From: Carnegiea gigantea
Taxonomy: Eukaryota > Streptophyta > Magnoliopsida > Caryophyllales > Cactaceae
Length of the DNA stretch: 64,000 bases
Reading direction: 5' to 3'
Assembly (NCBI GenBank): GCA_029747015.1
Contig: JAKOGI010002400.1
Span: 48,515-112,514, forward strand
The stretch's first letter is position 1; each line of letters opens with the position of its first letter. The notes beneath the pieces were generated by a model that was not told the origin of the DNA, did no database searches, and worked only from the letters and a program-made list of their open reading frames with translations. The position numbers were made by a program, and so were the translations under genes. Of this stretch, positions 36,553-49,682 are shown one piece after another.

Positions 36553-37666
36553 TGTACAAACCCATGAGATTCTTATCAGCTTTCAATCATAGGTGGTAAT
36601 AATGGATCATTTGGGCCTCCGTAACTTACCTAGAACTTTGAAGTTTCGGCCTTTCTCTTATAAAATTATTAATTGTGCCCTCGGTAAAAAAACTTTTTTG
36701 GGTCTACCCGTGCCCAAGCCATTGAGGTTGGGGGAACCATATCATCCATAAGCATTCAGAGAATAGCTGGCCTGCTGTATAATCACAGAAGGCAACAAGG
36801 TGAAGATAGGGCTGATAAGAATTCAACAGTTGTTGATGTTTCCTGTGGTCGGCATGAAGAATGATGCATCACTTACATCGTGATTATTCTTCTGTAGTGC
36901 TAAATGGGTGAAGGTTAGGAAGCGGGGTTGTGTTGTCAGCTGAATGGTGTGTTAGATACCTGGTAGATAAATAGTTAGAGATCTAGTTATACAAGAAACT
37001 AGGTACCAAATTGAGAAGTCACAGGATTGGCAGGACTAAGAGGCTTATGGTTCTATTACACTGACTGTTGTCATATATCATCTTTCAAGGGCAAGAGAAA
37101 TAGTGCACCGAGGGAATATTCTGCCACCATATCAGGTATTGGAGAAGTTATACTTGAAATGCATAAAAGAATTAGATTTATTATAGCCATGACACTATAA
37201 AGTTTCTACAGTTTCTCATTGTTTTAATGGCTAATAAGTTATAGAGAAGCTTATAAAAAGAAGTAAAGGGCCCCTCCAGAAGGTGGATGTTATGCATGAC
37301 AGTTTTATGCATTCTAACTTCATGCTATTGGAATGAAACTTTACATTCTCCCCAACCCTCAAAGAAGGAATTTTGGACGCCAATAATCCCAACTTTGTGG
37401 ATATTAGATGCTAATATCTAAACATTAAAAATAGCACTGAGTAACCTTCCCCCACCCTTTTTGCCATCTCACCCTCAATCTCTCGTGCCGCCAAAGGCCC
37501 CACCAATGTTCCACCAATGAGCCCAGCAGTGGTTCCTAACCACATCACTACTCCCTACCTCCTACTTCTTCTCTCCAATTTTTAGTTCCTGACAGCCCCC
37601 ACAATGGGCCATCATAGTTGGCGAATGGGCCAATTGGGGCCTATAGATGAGAAAGGAAGGTTAAAT

Positions 37667-37714
<48 letters not shown>

Positions 37715-40700
37715 AGAGAAAAGAATGTAGCAATGGCCGACAAACAACATCGGAAAGCTTATAGGGCAAACAAGTGCCACCATGGCACACTGGCTAACAT
37801 TTTGGTGGTAAAGGATTCATGTCCCTGTAGTTTCTAGAAGGAAAGGTCTAAGCAATATGTTTAGGGGGTGAGGAGATATCGAATTGGCCAGTAATGTGTG
37901 CAATGGAGGGCTTCCAACTTTCAGCAAGGTTATCAGCACATTTGTTAGCCAAGGAGAAGGTCGTTATCACACAATTTGCAGTCAAATAGGTCTCTAGAGT
38001 TTAGAAGAAAAAGGTGGTGCTAGACGAATCCAAACTATGGTGGAGGGGTATGAGTAGCTACGGGACCATGTGTCCCATGTCATGCGTTTGTAGCTGCTCA
38101 ATGGTGAATCTTTGTGATGGGTCTACCAACAACAGAGGATTTTACCAGCTGCATTGGGGCACAGGTCGATACCTTGGTGGGTGGTGACCTAAGCCATGGA
38201 GGAAGATGGTGGAAGGAAGGCATTTGAGACTTTTTTTCTTTCTGAAATTATTCTGGAAAACTACAGAAAAAACTAATTCAAAAACTATGAGTACTATGTT
38301 TAGGAAAAATGATAGAAATTTAAGTGGAAAAAAGAATTTACTCTTAGATAAATGAATATGAATTCATTGTAAATACTCATCAGATAACGTCATTAAGGTT
38401 GAATTTGCTACATACACAAACACACATATGTACAACTACTCCTCCTAATGTGGATTCTAGTTTTGTGGCGTCTAGGGAGATCTAGATGTAGACAGTTCTA
38501 CTCCCGCAAGCGCTCATGCGATGCATACATACAAGTGTGCGTGCGCTTGTGTAGAGGACAAAGTATCTTTACAAAAAAAACATACACATGTGTGTCCAAA
38601 GAATTTTAAAAAAATAAATTATATATAAAATCATAATGGTGCCACTATATAAAGGCTCGTTAGTGGCAAAAATGTACATAATGACAAGCTAAGGTTATGG
38701 CTCTTTCATGAACGATCCAAGAGCAACAAAGCATTTTCACATTTTCTTTCGTATTTTCCTTCCCCTTCACCTATGACTTGAATTTCAGGAAGAACTAGTA
38801 GCAATGAACCATAACCAAGATCCTTTTGATTAAGGATCTATATGGCTATCATAATGGGATTTCTTTCGGAAAAAAGAATTTGAATAACTTAGCATGCACA
38901 CTGCATAATTCTTCTATACTTTATCGAATATAGTTTCAATTATATGGGGAGCTTTAGAGGAGATTAGACAAAAAAGGGGTTGTGATCCCTGTGCCCAAGC
39001 ATCTAACCATCTCATGCAAAAATAGTACTTTTCCACCTTTCATTTGCAAAGCTTGGAATGTCAAACAAATACAATATACACTGTGCAACAAAAGAAACAA
39101 CTCTAACCATTTATGTCATTGTCATCCAGCATCAATGACCTGCTGAAAGTGTGCTTCCAATGCTCAGAACTCATAAGGTAAAAGATAATCTCAAAAGCAA
39201 GATTAGCACTTAGAATCTACAATTGTTTTGCTAACCACCACTTCTTACAGTACAAAGGATAGTGATGACCACTCAACAGTGACGAACGGGATGAATAACC
39301 TGGATTTTCTTTTTTTTGTTTTTTAAAAAAATGTCGATTTTTTAATGAGTGTCCTCAACATAAAATAGCAGCAAATCTTGAGAGACCGCTCTTTCATAAA
39401 AAAAAGTAGACTTCTCAGACAGGGTAAGGTACTTAACAACCTAATCACTCTCTTCCATGCTCGTAGAATCTGTCACTTTATGCTATATTCTTAGAATTGT
39501 GCTTCCTTCTGAAACCTTAAAGACCTATTGCTTATGCAATTTAGGATACTTCACAAGACATCATCATAGTGATTTACAATCAACACCTAAAATTCCTTAA
39601 AATACTTTTCTTGTTTGAGCTTAGTACCATTAAATTTTGACACCCTAGTTCTCCAAAGATCCAGAGGCATAACATGTCCTCATGGGATGACAAAACGTTC
39701 TTGCTTCATGCCCATATTAAACAATCCAAATCTTTATTTGGTGAAAATAGGGACCAGCTACATGCCCATAAGTTCCCCATTTCACTATGGTCATCAACCT
39801 TGTACCATCACAAATTAAACACAAATTCATTATGCCCGGGAGAGGAGCTGACAATGGTGACTATTTGGAAGAAAGTTCCTGTTTAAATTGACAGAAAGTA
39901 AACCTGTTAATGCCAAAGAGTAAGAAAGATGCAAGAAGGGTGGCAAATCAGTTAAGAATTGGAAAAATCAACATAATTCCATTAGCTAGGATACTATGTT
40001 TTTGAACTTCCATGTATTGTGACAAATAAACTTTCACCAATCCTACACTTGAACATTAGAAACTTAACAAGTTCAATCAGTCCCCCCTCCCCCCTTTTTT
40101 AGCACAAAGTTTGTTTTTCAGCAAAAACCTTCTCAAGATGTCCCAGTCCCCACATACACTTCCTGTCAATATCTTTACAGATCAAGAGAACAAGCCCTAG
40201 TCCCAATGTGATTCTTTCTCAAAGCAACCATCTATTAAATATTTCTCTATGTATTTGAAGTATCTAAAAAGAATACTCTATTAGTGCCATATAATAGTTA
40301 AAAAGGGCTTCATCCCTAGAAAATCCTTCTGGGGGGGATGTAAGTGATTACCTCCATAAGGATCAGTAGGGAAAATGGATTGCCAAATCCAATGCACGTA
40401 ATATCCAAGAACTTAGCTTTATCTGGTCTTTCTTTGAAAGTGCTCCTTCTATTTAAAGAATGTAAGAGAATTCATTTTAATTCAAGTTCTAGCATACCCA
40501 AAAATTTAGAACGCGCATATAATTTTCATTCAAAAAGAAATATGATCCCTCGTAATATAGAAACACGAAAGGCATTCCTCATCCATAATCTTACTCCTCT
40601 GGGGTTGAAAGTGCAAGAACAAGCATACCTTCTAAGATTTTACCTATAAAAAATTCAGGGATGAAGCCACTAGTGGTACTGTTCAACATAAGATCTATTT

Positions 40701-42429
40701 AAGGGCCTGAAGCTTCAAAAATCGAAGGTCTTAGGACCTAAACTTTCATTTTAGTGGTTAAGGACCTCCAATTATATTTAATATCCTTTCTTCACCCATT
40801 CATACTATTCCCAATTCAAAAATACATATTTATACTAAATGAATAGAAAAAGGGTTTAGTCATCCTGCCAAAACCACATGCAGTGCAGTAGTGGCTATTT
40901 CAATTATCCAACCCTCTTGTGAGTTGTGGCACACACAAGCTCTCTTTGTTCCTATGCCTTCTTGGACCTTGTCTACTTATCAATTTAAATTATCCAAGTT
41001 CCGATTACTAGTGAACAAAGAATTTCATGTCTCCAAAGAAGAAATCCCCCAAATTTTAAATTCCAAGTTTAATTCTAAAGGGAAAGAGGAAGAATAGGGA
41101 AACGAACTTTGTGGAGAAGAACTATTGAGTTTTTATGCAATGCAAGACTAGGTAATTCCACCCGCGAAACCTCTTTTTTTTCTCGTGTACTGAATTTCAA
41201 CATATGCAGTGAGGTGAAAAAGGTGTGGACTATCATGCAATTAGTTTACATAAGACCCTTTTTAGCAATTAAATACCCTTTTAAGACTTCATAATCTTAA
41301 GTAGTTCTTTCCCTCTTTTTTTTTTTTTTTTATGTTTAAACGATCACAGGCCCGCAACTGCAAAGCAGTAAAGGGAGAGACTCTATGAAGGAATGTCTCC
41401 GCAGTCCTTTGAGCCCAACGTTCAAGTTTGGCACGATATATTTCTTCTGCATTTTAGAATTTTTGCATTCTTATAAGCCCCCTTGGCCCCAAAAAAGAGA
41501 AAAAAATAGAGAGAAAAACAAGTGATTATGTTTCATGAATGACAAATCATAAGGCCTCTTCTATTCATACTACATTCGTGCAGAATGGAGAAAAGACCTT
41601 GAATTCTGTTGTTTAGGAGGTTAGTGATTATGTTCAATAAGATTGCAGATGACATAAACTTTGACTATAATTAGGCCCTAAATTTCATTTTGGGGTATTA
41701 AGAAGTATGGAAATTTTTTGACTCCTTATCTTGATTTGGATAGTGGACTGAGGTTATTAAACGGAGGATTCTGTTAAAAACTTGTTCAATTTGGGACAAT
41801 TCATGTTTGCTATGAGCACACCATAGATATTTCATGTGTTGGATGATAACACACCTATCTTTAGCTTATAAAGTGTTTAAAAAAAAAATGACTAAACTGT
41901 CACCGAAAGGAGGTCACCCATGCAGCAACCACATGTCCTCAAATGCATAATATTATCTAAAAAATCCACAAGAAGTCAAATTTCTACCACCATAGAGCAC
42001 ATGATATTATCTTTCATAGACCATATTTACTGAACATAATAGGAATACAAAAGAAATATAAGAAGACTTGTAAACTTTAAAGTATTCAGTAAATTTGCTG
42101 GGAGAGAAGACAAATATTTTCATTAGCCAGCAGAAACACAAAAGGCACCAAGATCAATGCACAGCAATACTGTATCATCCTAATTTTTGCATTATTGCTA
42201 GCTTTCAAAACAAAAGAAACAGTGGTATAGTTTTATCGACAAGGATAAGACCAAATCACAAGAGGTAAGGGACATAAATAGGCAGCACAAGTTATCTACT
42301 AAACTAGCATTACAAGACTAAAATAACAATCAAGAAACTAAGGACAGCTATAAAGAAGACACCAAACACTATTAATATCAAATTACCAACATTAAAAATA
42401 TCCACAAGAAACAAAAGCAGCCAAATCAC
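36553..42429. other. About 5.9 kb without a recognisable gene
   Basis: Apart from the microsatellite at 37666-37714 and homopolymer tracts (about 40081-40099 and 41318-41331) I find no open frame with a recognisable domain, no repeat ends and no RNA gene. It may be unique intergenic DNA or introns of an unseen gene. Confidence 0.4.
37666..37714. repeat. (TG)n(AG)n compound microsatellite
   Basis: About 13 TG units directly followed by about 12 GA units. Confidence 0.95.
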
Positions 42430-43594
42430 TCAACCATAGCTTCACATTAACAAAGGTCACCAAAGACAAATAAACTTTCAAACATTCAAAATGAATCACT
42501 AAGAAAAATGACTCCATGGTAAAATATGTATTATTTCCTTTTTATGATCATTCTACTATTTAAGAACTATGCTCTACCCCCCATTTGACTAAGGCTGGTT
42601 TTCAATGAAATGATCTAGATTACACACTAATGCTTTGGCTCGGGAGGTAGCTGCTATGTGAAGTTGGGCATAACACAATCAAAATGGTGACCTATAGCTC
42701 CATATCACTCAATAACCACCCAAGACATATAAAGAGTCAAATTTTCCATGCAAAGTACTAAGAAAATTAACTCTCTAGTGAAATAAAAGATGCGGTTAAA
42801 GTTTTAAACTTTCCAAATGAAGTACTGAGAATGATAACTTTACAATGAAATAAAACGATCACTTAACCATAGCTCCGCATCACACAATGGTCACCAAAGA
42901 CAAATAAGGTTTCAAACTTTCCATGCGAAATACAGAGAATGATAAATGTGCAATGAAATACCATGATCAAAACACACAAAAATAGGTATGCAACATACAA
43001 TAGTCACCAAAGAAATAAAGTTTCCAAGTTAATTAGTAGGAATGATAACTTCGCAATGAAATAGCAATAATAAAAACACTCAAAAGTAGCTTCACATCAC
43101 AATGTAGACACCAAGGGCAAATAAAGTTTCAAACTTTGCACATAAATTACGAAAAACAACTCTGCAATGACAAAAGAGCAACCGAAAAACTTAGTCAAAG
43201 CTTCATATCACACAAGTCACCAAAGACATGCATTTTCAAATACTGTCAAAGTGAATTAGTAAGAATGATGACACTAAAATGAAATAGGAGTGATTAAACA
43301 CTCAAAAGTAGATTTATATAGCGGAATAGTCATCAAAGAGGAATAAAGTCGCAGACTTGCCAACCAGATCACTAAAAACAGTAACTTTACTATGAAATAA
43401 AAGCGATTGAAACACTCAGCCACAACTCCATATCACACAACAGTCACTTGGTCACTAAAGTTCAAACTCTTCAAGTGAAGTAGTAAGAATAATAAGTCTA
43501 TAATAGATATCGGTGATCAAAGAACACAAAAGTCGCTTCGTATCATGCATTACTCACCAAAGACATAAAGTTTAAAACTTTCTAACTGTGTTTC
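42430..43594. repeat. Degenerate tandem repeat, unit about 104-117 bp
   Basis: A recurring pattern runs 'cttcacatcacacaa.ggtcaccaaagac', then 'aaagtttcaaacttt', then 'aatgataactttgcaatgaaata'. The TCACCAAAGACA-like anchor falls at about 42457, 42715, 42891, 43004, 43108, 43217, 43330, 43447 and 43554. From 42891 on, spacing is regular at about 104-117 bp. Units differ at many positions, so the array is old. It is cut exactly by the gypsy LTR starting at 43595. Confidence 0.8.
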
Positions 43595-44785
43595 TGATGT
43601 AAGTCCAAGGGAAGGATAGCAACCCAAGTTAACTCACGTCAAAGGAGGCTAGAAAACAAGCAAACTCTTACGGCCAGGGGTGGCACGGTCGTGCGCAAGG
43701 GCACGGGGTGACCGTGCCAACTCGCGGCCTAGCTTGCCTAGGTAAGTCCCTTTCCACGGTTTGAGGTAGCTTTGAAGTTTGTTGGAAGTTCGATGCAATC
43801 AGCTATGTCAAGGCTTGATTTTGTGTGGATAAGAGGAATCAAAGGAGTAAGGAAGTGAGGGAAGTAAAGGAGGATGAAAAGACACTAAGAAGAACAAAGG
43901 TAATTCATGGTTTGAGAGGAGTGAAACCAAGAACTAGTTTGTGAACTTCAAGAGTGTTTAATGAAACTTGGATAGTTCTAAGCTAGATGATTAGATAAGA
44001 TACACCACTAATCATTTAGCTTAGGGCCCTCAATCTTGGATTAGGATAAGATTCACCACCTAACCAAAGATTAAGACTCACTTGGTCACCACCTTAATCG
44101 GCCACAATTAAGGATAAGATAGTTAAGTGTTTAGGAAATCACAAGACACAAAGTCTTTTCTCTCTACTGAAAATTCAACTCTATTCCTTCAAAATGAACA
44201 TATAAGGCTTTATATGGCCTTGAGAGTACACAAATGAGCTTTCCTTCCAAGGGAGGAAAGTCATTAAACTTGCTAATCACTTCCTAACACACGGTTTACT
44301 CTAATACAAACCAAAAGCTGAAAGCTTATTTTACAAAGCACTTAAGTTATCTTCCTAAACCTTTCCTATGCATTAAGGAATGTAGATGACTCATTTTCCC
44401 AGCTAGGAAGGTAAGAGTGCACGGCTAGCCACCTCAAAAGGACTGAAAAATGCATGTGTGCCATGTCATGCTTGAGTGGTCGAATGAGGGCTTGCAAAAT
44501 GGTGATGTTTCACTTGCTCCACGTGTCTCTCTCTCAAGTAGCTGAGTGGTGCTTGATCAAGCAGCTCAAAATGACCTTCCTGGAAGCCTTCCACCTTAAG
44601 CAAACCCCTTGAAGGAGGAAAACCACCAAGCTAAGCAACCGGGTGTCAAGCAGCCGGTTTCTGCCTCCACTTGCAACGCATTTTTGACACCTCAAATGAT
44701 GACTATTTGCTACGTTTCTTACATGGTTGGAAACCTCAAGATGTCTAGTTTACCCTCCATTTGGAATCGTAGCATTTGGACGTCA
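43595..44785 (-). repeat. Gypsy LTR1 (3' LTR of element A)
   Basis: Begins TGATGTAAGTCC and ends TTTGGACGTCA, terminal pair TGATG/CGTCA. It contains a hairpin-forming GC-rich stretch at 43682-43718. The small open frame at 44609-44797 recurs in all three LTRs because the LTRs are copies; I do not regard it as a gene. Confidence 0.92.
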
Positions 44786-44799
44786 TTTGCCCCCTGAAC
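44786..44799 (-). other. Polypurine tract, element A
   Basis: The - strand reads GTTCAGGGGGCAAA directly before the LTR start TGACGTCC. It would prime plus-strand DNA synthesis. Confidence 0.8.
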
Positions 44800-44966
44800 A
44801 AACCAGAAAACCAAAACCGTGCATTTTGCAGTGCAATCCGGACAGGTTCAAGAGATGAACTGTTTTAAGTAACCAAATGAATTCCAAATGATATGAAACC
44901 AATTGGACTTAAAAGTTAACATCCTGAACTTGATAATCATCCAAAAAACGGACACCAAAATATGCT

Positions 44967-45449
44967 TTAGGCCGATGTAATAAGATAGCAAAAACCGGGT
45001 AAAAATCTGGATGAGACCCCGGGTGTATCACCTTGTGTGTTTGCCATCAAGTGACTCATGGCCGTGACTTTGGAGTTGATTTCTTGATTATTTTGAATCA
45101 ATGAAACATTATTAGACCTTGAGGATGGACCTCCATCATTCTCCCCTTGTTGGGAAGATTTGATCCTCAAATCAGAAAGGTAACCATCTGCTTCATAAGG
45201 GCTTAAATCAGCAACGTTAAACGTAGCTGATACTCCATAATCTCCTGGTAACCCTACCTTGTAAGCATTATTGTTGATCTTCTCCAAAATCTCGAATGGA
45301 CCATCCGCTCTAGGCATCAATTTAGTTTTCCTTTTGGAAGGAAAACGTTCTTTACGAAGATGAATCCAAACCAAATCACCTGGCTTAAAAAAGCTTCTCC
45401 CTTTTATGCTTGTTAGCTTGGGCTGTGTATGAAAGTGTAGTTTTCTCAA
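44967..45449 (-). pseudogene. Element A integrase C-terminal part, shifted frame
   Basis: Carries the integrase C-terminal domain [19 protein letters not shown] and [14 protein letters not shown] followed by [15 protein letters not shown], and ends CYLITSA before a stop at 44964-44966. In elements B and C the same region follows the rest of pol after a five-A run. Here the run has six As (45387-45392), which throws this part out of frame. No chromodomain is evident to me, although the ending resembles chromovirus-type integrases. Confidence 0.88.
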
Positions 45450-48400
45450 TCTTGGCCTTTACTAACTCATGCAACTTTTGGATTTCTTCCACCCTAGTAG
45501 CGGCATCCGCACTTGGCTTTTGATCTAATGGTAGTGGTACAAGATCAAGTGGACTTAGGGGATCAATTCCATAGACCACTTTAAAGGGAGATAGACCAGT
45601 AGCCTTGCTTGGAGTCTTATTGTAAGCAAACTCAGCATGTGAAAGTAACAGATCCCAAGCTTTGATGTGGTTTTTAATCAGAACCCTTAATAAAGTACCA
45701 AGGGTTCGATTAGTAACCTCGGTTTGCCCATCTGTTTGTGGATGACAAGTGGTACTGTACTTGAGTTTGGTACCCAACTTTTTCCACAAAGTAATCCAAA
45801 AGTGACTTAAAAACTTCATATCTCGATCTGAGACAATGGAACGAGGAATTCCATGAAGTCCCATAACCTCCTTGAAATACAATTCAGCAATATGAGTGGC
45901 ATCATTAGTCTTGTTGCAGGGAATGAAATGAGCCATCTTCGAAAATCGATCCACGACCACAAAGATAGAATCTTTATTCCTTTGTGTCTTTGGTAAACCA
46001 AGTGTGAAATCCATACTAACGTCCACCCAAGGCAACGTAGGAATAGGAAGTGGCGTGTATAGTCCCTGAGGAAGCGAATGACTCTTCGCAATTTGACACG
46101 TACTGCACCTTCTAATGATGTCTTGAACGTCCTTCTGCATGCCTGGCCAATAATAATGTTCCCTAAGCATAGTTAGGGTCTTGTCTTCGCCAAAATGACC
46201 AGCTAAAGATCCAGCATGGACTTCTCGAATTAACAACTCACGAGTGCTGCATTTGGGGACACATAACCGAGCCCCTTTAAAGAGAAACTCTTCTTGAATT
46301 AAGAAGTCCCCTTTGGGATGTTTAGTACACTCAGAATATAACACCCCAAAATCTTCATCATTCTGATATAACGCCTTTAGATGCTCAAATCCAAGGATAC
46401 AAGCATCTAATTGGAACATCAATAGATAAGGCCGTGATAGAGCATCGGCGCCTTGATTCAGTTTGCCGGACTTATGCTTGATAGTAAAGTGAAAGGACTG
46501 TAGGAATTCCACCCATTTAGCATGGCGCGAGTTTAACTTGTGTTGGCCTTGAATATACTTGAAAGCCTCGTGATCTGAATGCAGAATAAACTCACTGGCA
46601 ATCAAATAGTGGTTCCAATGTTCTAGACATCGAATGATGGCGTAGAATTCCTTGTCATAAGTTGAATATCTCTTCCTGGTATCACATAACTTCTCACTGA
46701 AGAAGGCCAAAGGGCGTCCTTCTTGAGTAAGAATGCCTCCAATACCAACCCCAGAAGCATCGCATTCAACTTCAAAGACTTTCTCAAAACACGGTAGGGC
46801 TAAAACTGGTGCTTGAGTTAGTCTCTCTTTCACTTCTTCAAAGGCTGCTTGGGCTTTAGGATTCCAAGTGAATGAGGAACCCTTAAGAATCTCGGTCATA
46901 GGAGCTAAGATATTGCTGAAATTTCGTATGAATCTCCTATAGAAAGAGGCCAAGCCATGAAAGCTTCGAACGTCATGAATGCTCTTAGGAACAGGCCAAG
47001 TTCGAATAGCCTCAATCTTGCTTTCATCCGCCTTAATACCATCCTCAGAAACAATATAACCTAAGAAGGTAACTTCATGAGTAAAGAAGGTACACTTCTT
47101 TAGGTTCCCGAATAACTTCTCCTTTTCAAGAACGAGCATCACCTGAGTTAAATGATCTTGATGTTCTTGCTCATTCTTACTGAACACCAATATATCATCG
47201 AAGTAAACAACCACGAACTTGCCCAAGTATGGTCGAAATACTTGATTCATTAACCTCATAAACGTACTAGGGGCATTAGAAAGACCGAAAGGCATGACTA
47301 ACCATTCATATAATCCGCCCTTAGTCTTGAAAGCAGTTTTCCACTCATCGCCCTCCCTAATACGAATTTGATAATAACCACTCCTCAAATCAATCTTACT
47401 AAACACCTTAGAGCCATGTAATTCATCCAACATATCTTCAAGCCTAGGTATAGGGTACCTATAATTGATAGTAATTTTGTTTATGGCCCTACTGTCAACA
47501 CACATCCTCATACTACCATCCTTCTTCGGAACCAAAAGAGCAGGAACAGCACATGGACTTAAGGATTCTCGCACCAACCCCTTGAATATCAGTTCTTCAA
47601 CTTGTCGTTGAATCTCTTGAGTTTCCTTGGGATTTGTCCTGTAGGCTGGCTTATTAGGCAGAATGGATCCTGGGATAAGGTCAATATGATGTTGAATGTC
47701 ACGCTTTGGGGGTAAACCCAAAGGTATCTCTTCTGGAAATAGGTGACTGAACTGATTCAATATGACCTTGGCTATGGGATGGGATGGAAGCGGTGTTTGT
47801 GGCTCATCTTGTACTTGCAATATCCACTCTTTCAAGGCTTTGAACTCATGTTGAGAGGCCTTTAAAAGTGGTTCAACATATGTCAAAAGCAAGTCAGATT
47901 GATTTTGGCTTTTTTGTGGTTTCATTTTGTGGAGTTCGGATGGTGACATAGGATTCAGGGTAATCTTCTTGCCATCTTTGGAAAAGGAATAAGTATTAAG
48001 ATAACCATTATGCATAACCTTCCTGTCATACATCCATGGTCGTCCTAACAGAATATGACAAGCATCCATGGGGATAATATCACACCAAAGTTCATCTTGG
48101 TAATTCTTACCAAGAGAGAATGAAATCAAGCAACGAGAGTTAACTTGTAATCCCTTGCCTTGATTTAACCATTGAATGTTGTATGGGTGTGGGTGTGCCG
48201 TGGACTGAAGGTACAGTTTCTCAATCATATTCAATGAAACAACGTTGGCACAACTTCCTCCATCGATGATTAACGAGCACACTTTGCCTTGGACTGTACA
48301 CCGTGAGTGAAAGATGTTCTCACGTTGTTCATCCTTAGCAACTCGTTGATTGCTCAATACCCTTCGAATTACTAGCATCTCACCTTCATCTGCGTTTTCC

Positions 48401-48660
48401 ACAAACTCCTCCTGATCATCTTCATGATCGCTCTCAGCATCTTCTGCCTTTTCCTCTTCTTTCTCCTCGGCAAATTCTCCCTCTATGGCTTCCCATTCAG
48501 CTAAGGTGACTACCTTTCGACTAGGACAATCAGAAGCAATATGTCCTAAGCCTTGGCACTTGTAACACCTTCTTTGGCTTACAGGGTATGGGTTTGGACG
48601 TGGGGGGTTTGATGGTGGTGGCCTTTGAGGAGCTTGGTTTTTTTGTGGATTAGATGGGAA
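45385..48660 (-). pseudogene. Element A pol: protease, reverse transcriptase, RNase H, integrase
   Basis: Open without a stop for at least 1005 codons (48402 down to 45385), and the frame extends upstream into the gag zinc-knuckle region. Counting from the Met at 48402: protease IIDGGSCANVV (about 45-55), reverse transcriptase with [13 protein letters not shown] (about 335) and catalytic YFDDIL (about 400), RNase [15 protein letters not shown] (about 545), integrase H-H-C-C zinc site with CSTCQIAK (about 725-770), and the core with VDVSMDF and SIVSDRD (about 795-860). All visible catalytic residues are kept. It is the most complete pol in the window, but it is separated from gag by a 20-bp duplication and lacks the in-frame integrase end. 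Confidence 0.93.
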
Positions 48661-49568
48661 AGGGGTGGATTAGATGGGAAAGTGGTAGATGATTTAGGCT
48701 GAGGTGTGGTACTCCCCTTGTTTAAGGGTTGCCCACGGTTTGGTGTAGAATAAGGCTTGAATGAATCACGAACATTCATTCTAGACTTTCTTTGTTGCTC
48801 CACCTTGTGTGCTAGGACACACACTTCGTCAATGGTGGTATAAGCTTGCAACTCAACCACGTTAGCTATCCTAGGATCAAGCCCTCCTAGGTAACGTATC
48901 ATGGTCTGTTCTTCAGGCTCATGAATGTCACATTTGATCATGAGTTTCTCAAACTCACGAGTATATTCTTCAACACTCATCTTGCCTTGATTCAAATGAT
49001 GAAAGAGCATGTATTGATCTTGGACATACGTAGAAGGCAAAAACCGTGCTTTCATCTTGGCTTTCATTTTGTCCCAAGTAGCAATCTTACTCTTCCTTTC
49101 TCTAGTTCTCTTAGCATTAAGGTTTGTCCACCATAAGGAGGCATATTTCCTTAATCTAAGAGCAACTATTTTGACTTTCTTATCTTCTGGAATCTCCTTG
49201 AACTCAAAAATACGCTCCACCATTTGTAACCATTCAATGAACTCATCAGGATCTAACTTACCCTCGAACTCAGGAATATCAACTTTGATCTCATTAGAGT
49301 TGAAAGTAGGTCGCGCTCTTCTTTGCATTCTTTCAAATGGTACTTCTTCTTCAGAGAACGCATTGCTAGCTTCCTCTTCATAGCCATAATCTGTTCCAAT
49401 TCGAATGCTTGGTGATTCTTGAAGTTTCTGCTTTTGTTTCATATGGTTTCCAAGCTGTTTCCTCAAGTACTCATTTTGTGCTTTGAGTTCTCGATTACTC
49501 ACATTCATTTCTTGCATTTGCTTAGAAAGAACTTCAAGCCTTTCTTCCACAGACATGCTAGTACTCAT
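48579..49568 (-). pseudogene. Element A gag (frameshifted C-terminus)
   Basis: Starts MSTSMSVEERLEVL with a short coiled-coil-like N-terminus. It continues with the retrotransposon gag core (FEGKLDPDEFIEWL, then WDKMKAKMKARFLPSTYVQD, then YTREFEKLMI). The frame is correct for about 300 codons, then a 20-bp tandem duplication (48645-48664 and 48665-48684) moves it off the zinc knuckle. The knuckle CYKCQGLGHIASDC is still present downstream in the pol frame (about 48520-48570). Gag forms the particle that packages RNA. Confidence 0.92.
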
Positions 49569-49666
49569 TGTGATCGCAGGAATGAACGGTTTGTGTTTGA
49601 TTGTGTTTGAAATGATTTCAGAGATAAGCTGGGAATGACGTGGGGTTCAGGCCAAGTTCTGAACTT

Positions 49667-49678
49667 GCTCTGATACCA
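49667..49678 (-). other. Primer binding site (tRNA-iMet), element A
   Basis: The - strand reads TGGTATCAGAGC, four bases from the LTR2 boundary at 49683. Confidence 0.93.
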
Positions 49679-49682
49679 AAAA

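Noticed and set aside
41318..41420. Poly(T) followed by a GC-richer stretch, considered as the tail of a SINE or LINE
   Set aside because: No promoter boxes, coding blocks or flanking duplication could be recognised.
44609..44797. 62-codon frame repeated at 50697-50885 and 56777-56965
   Set aside because: Identical position in three LTRs of one family; conserved because the LTRs are recent copies. It is also on the strand opposite to the element's genes.
49057..49383. 108-codon + strand frame and its counterpart at 55109-55462
   Set aside because: Antisense shadow of the gypsy gag frame.
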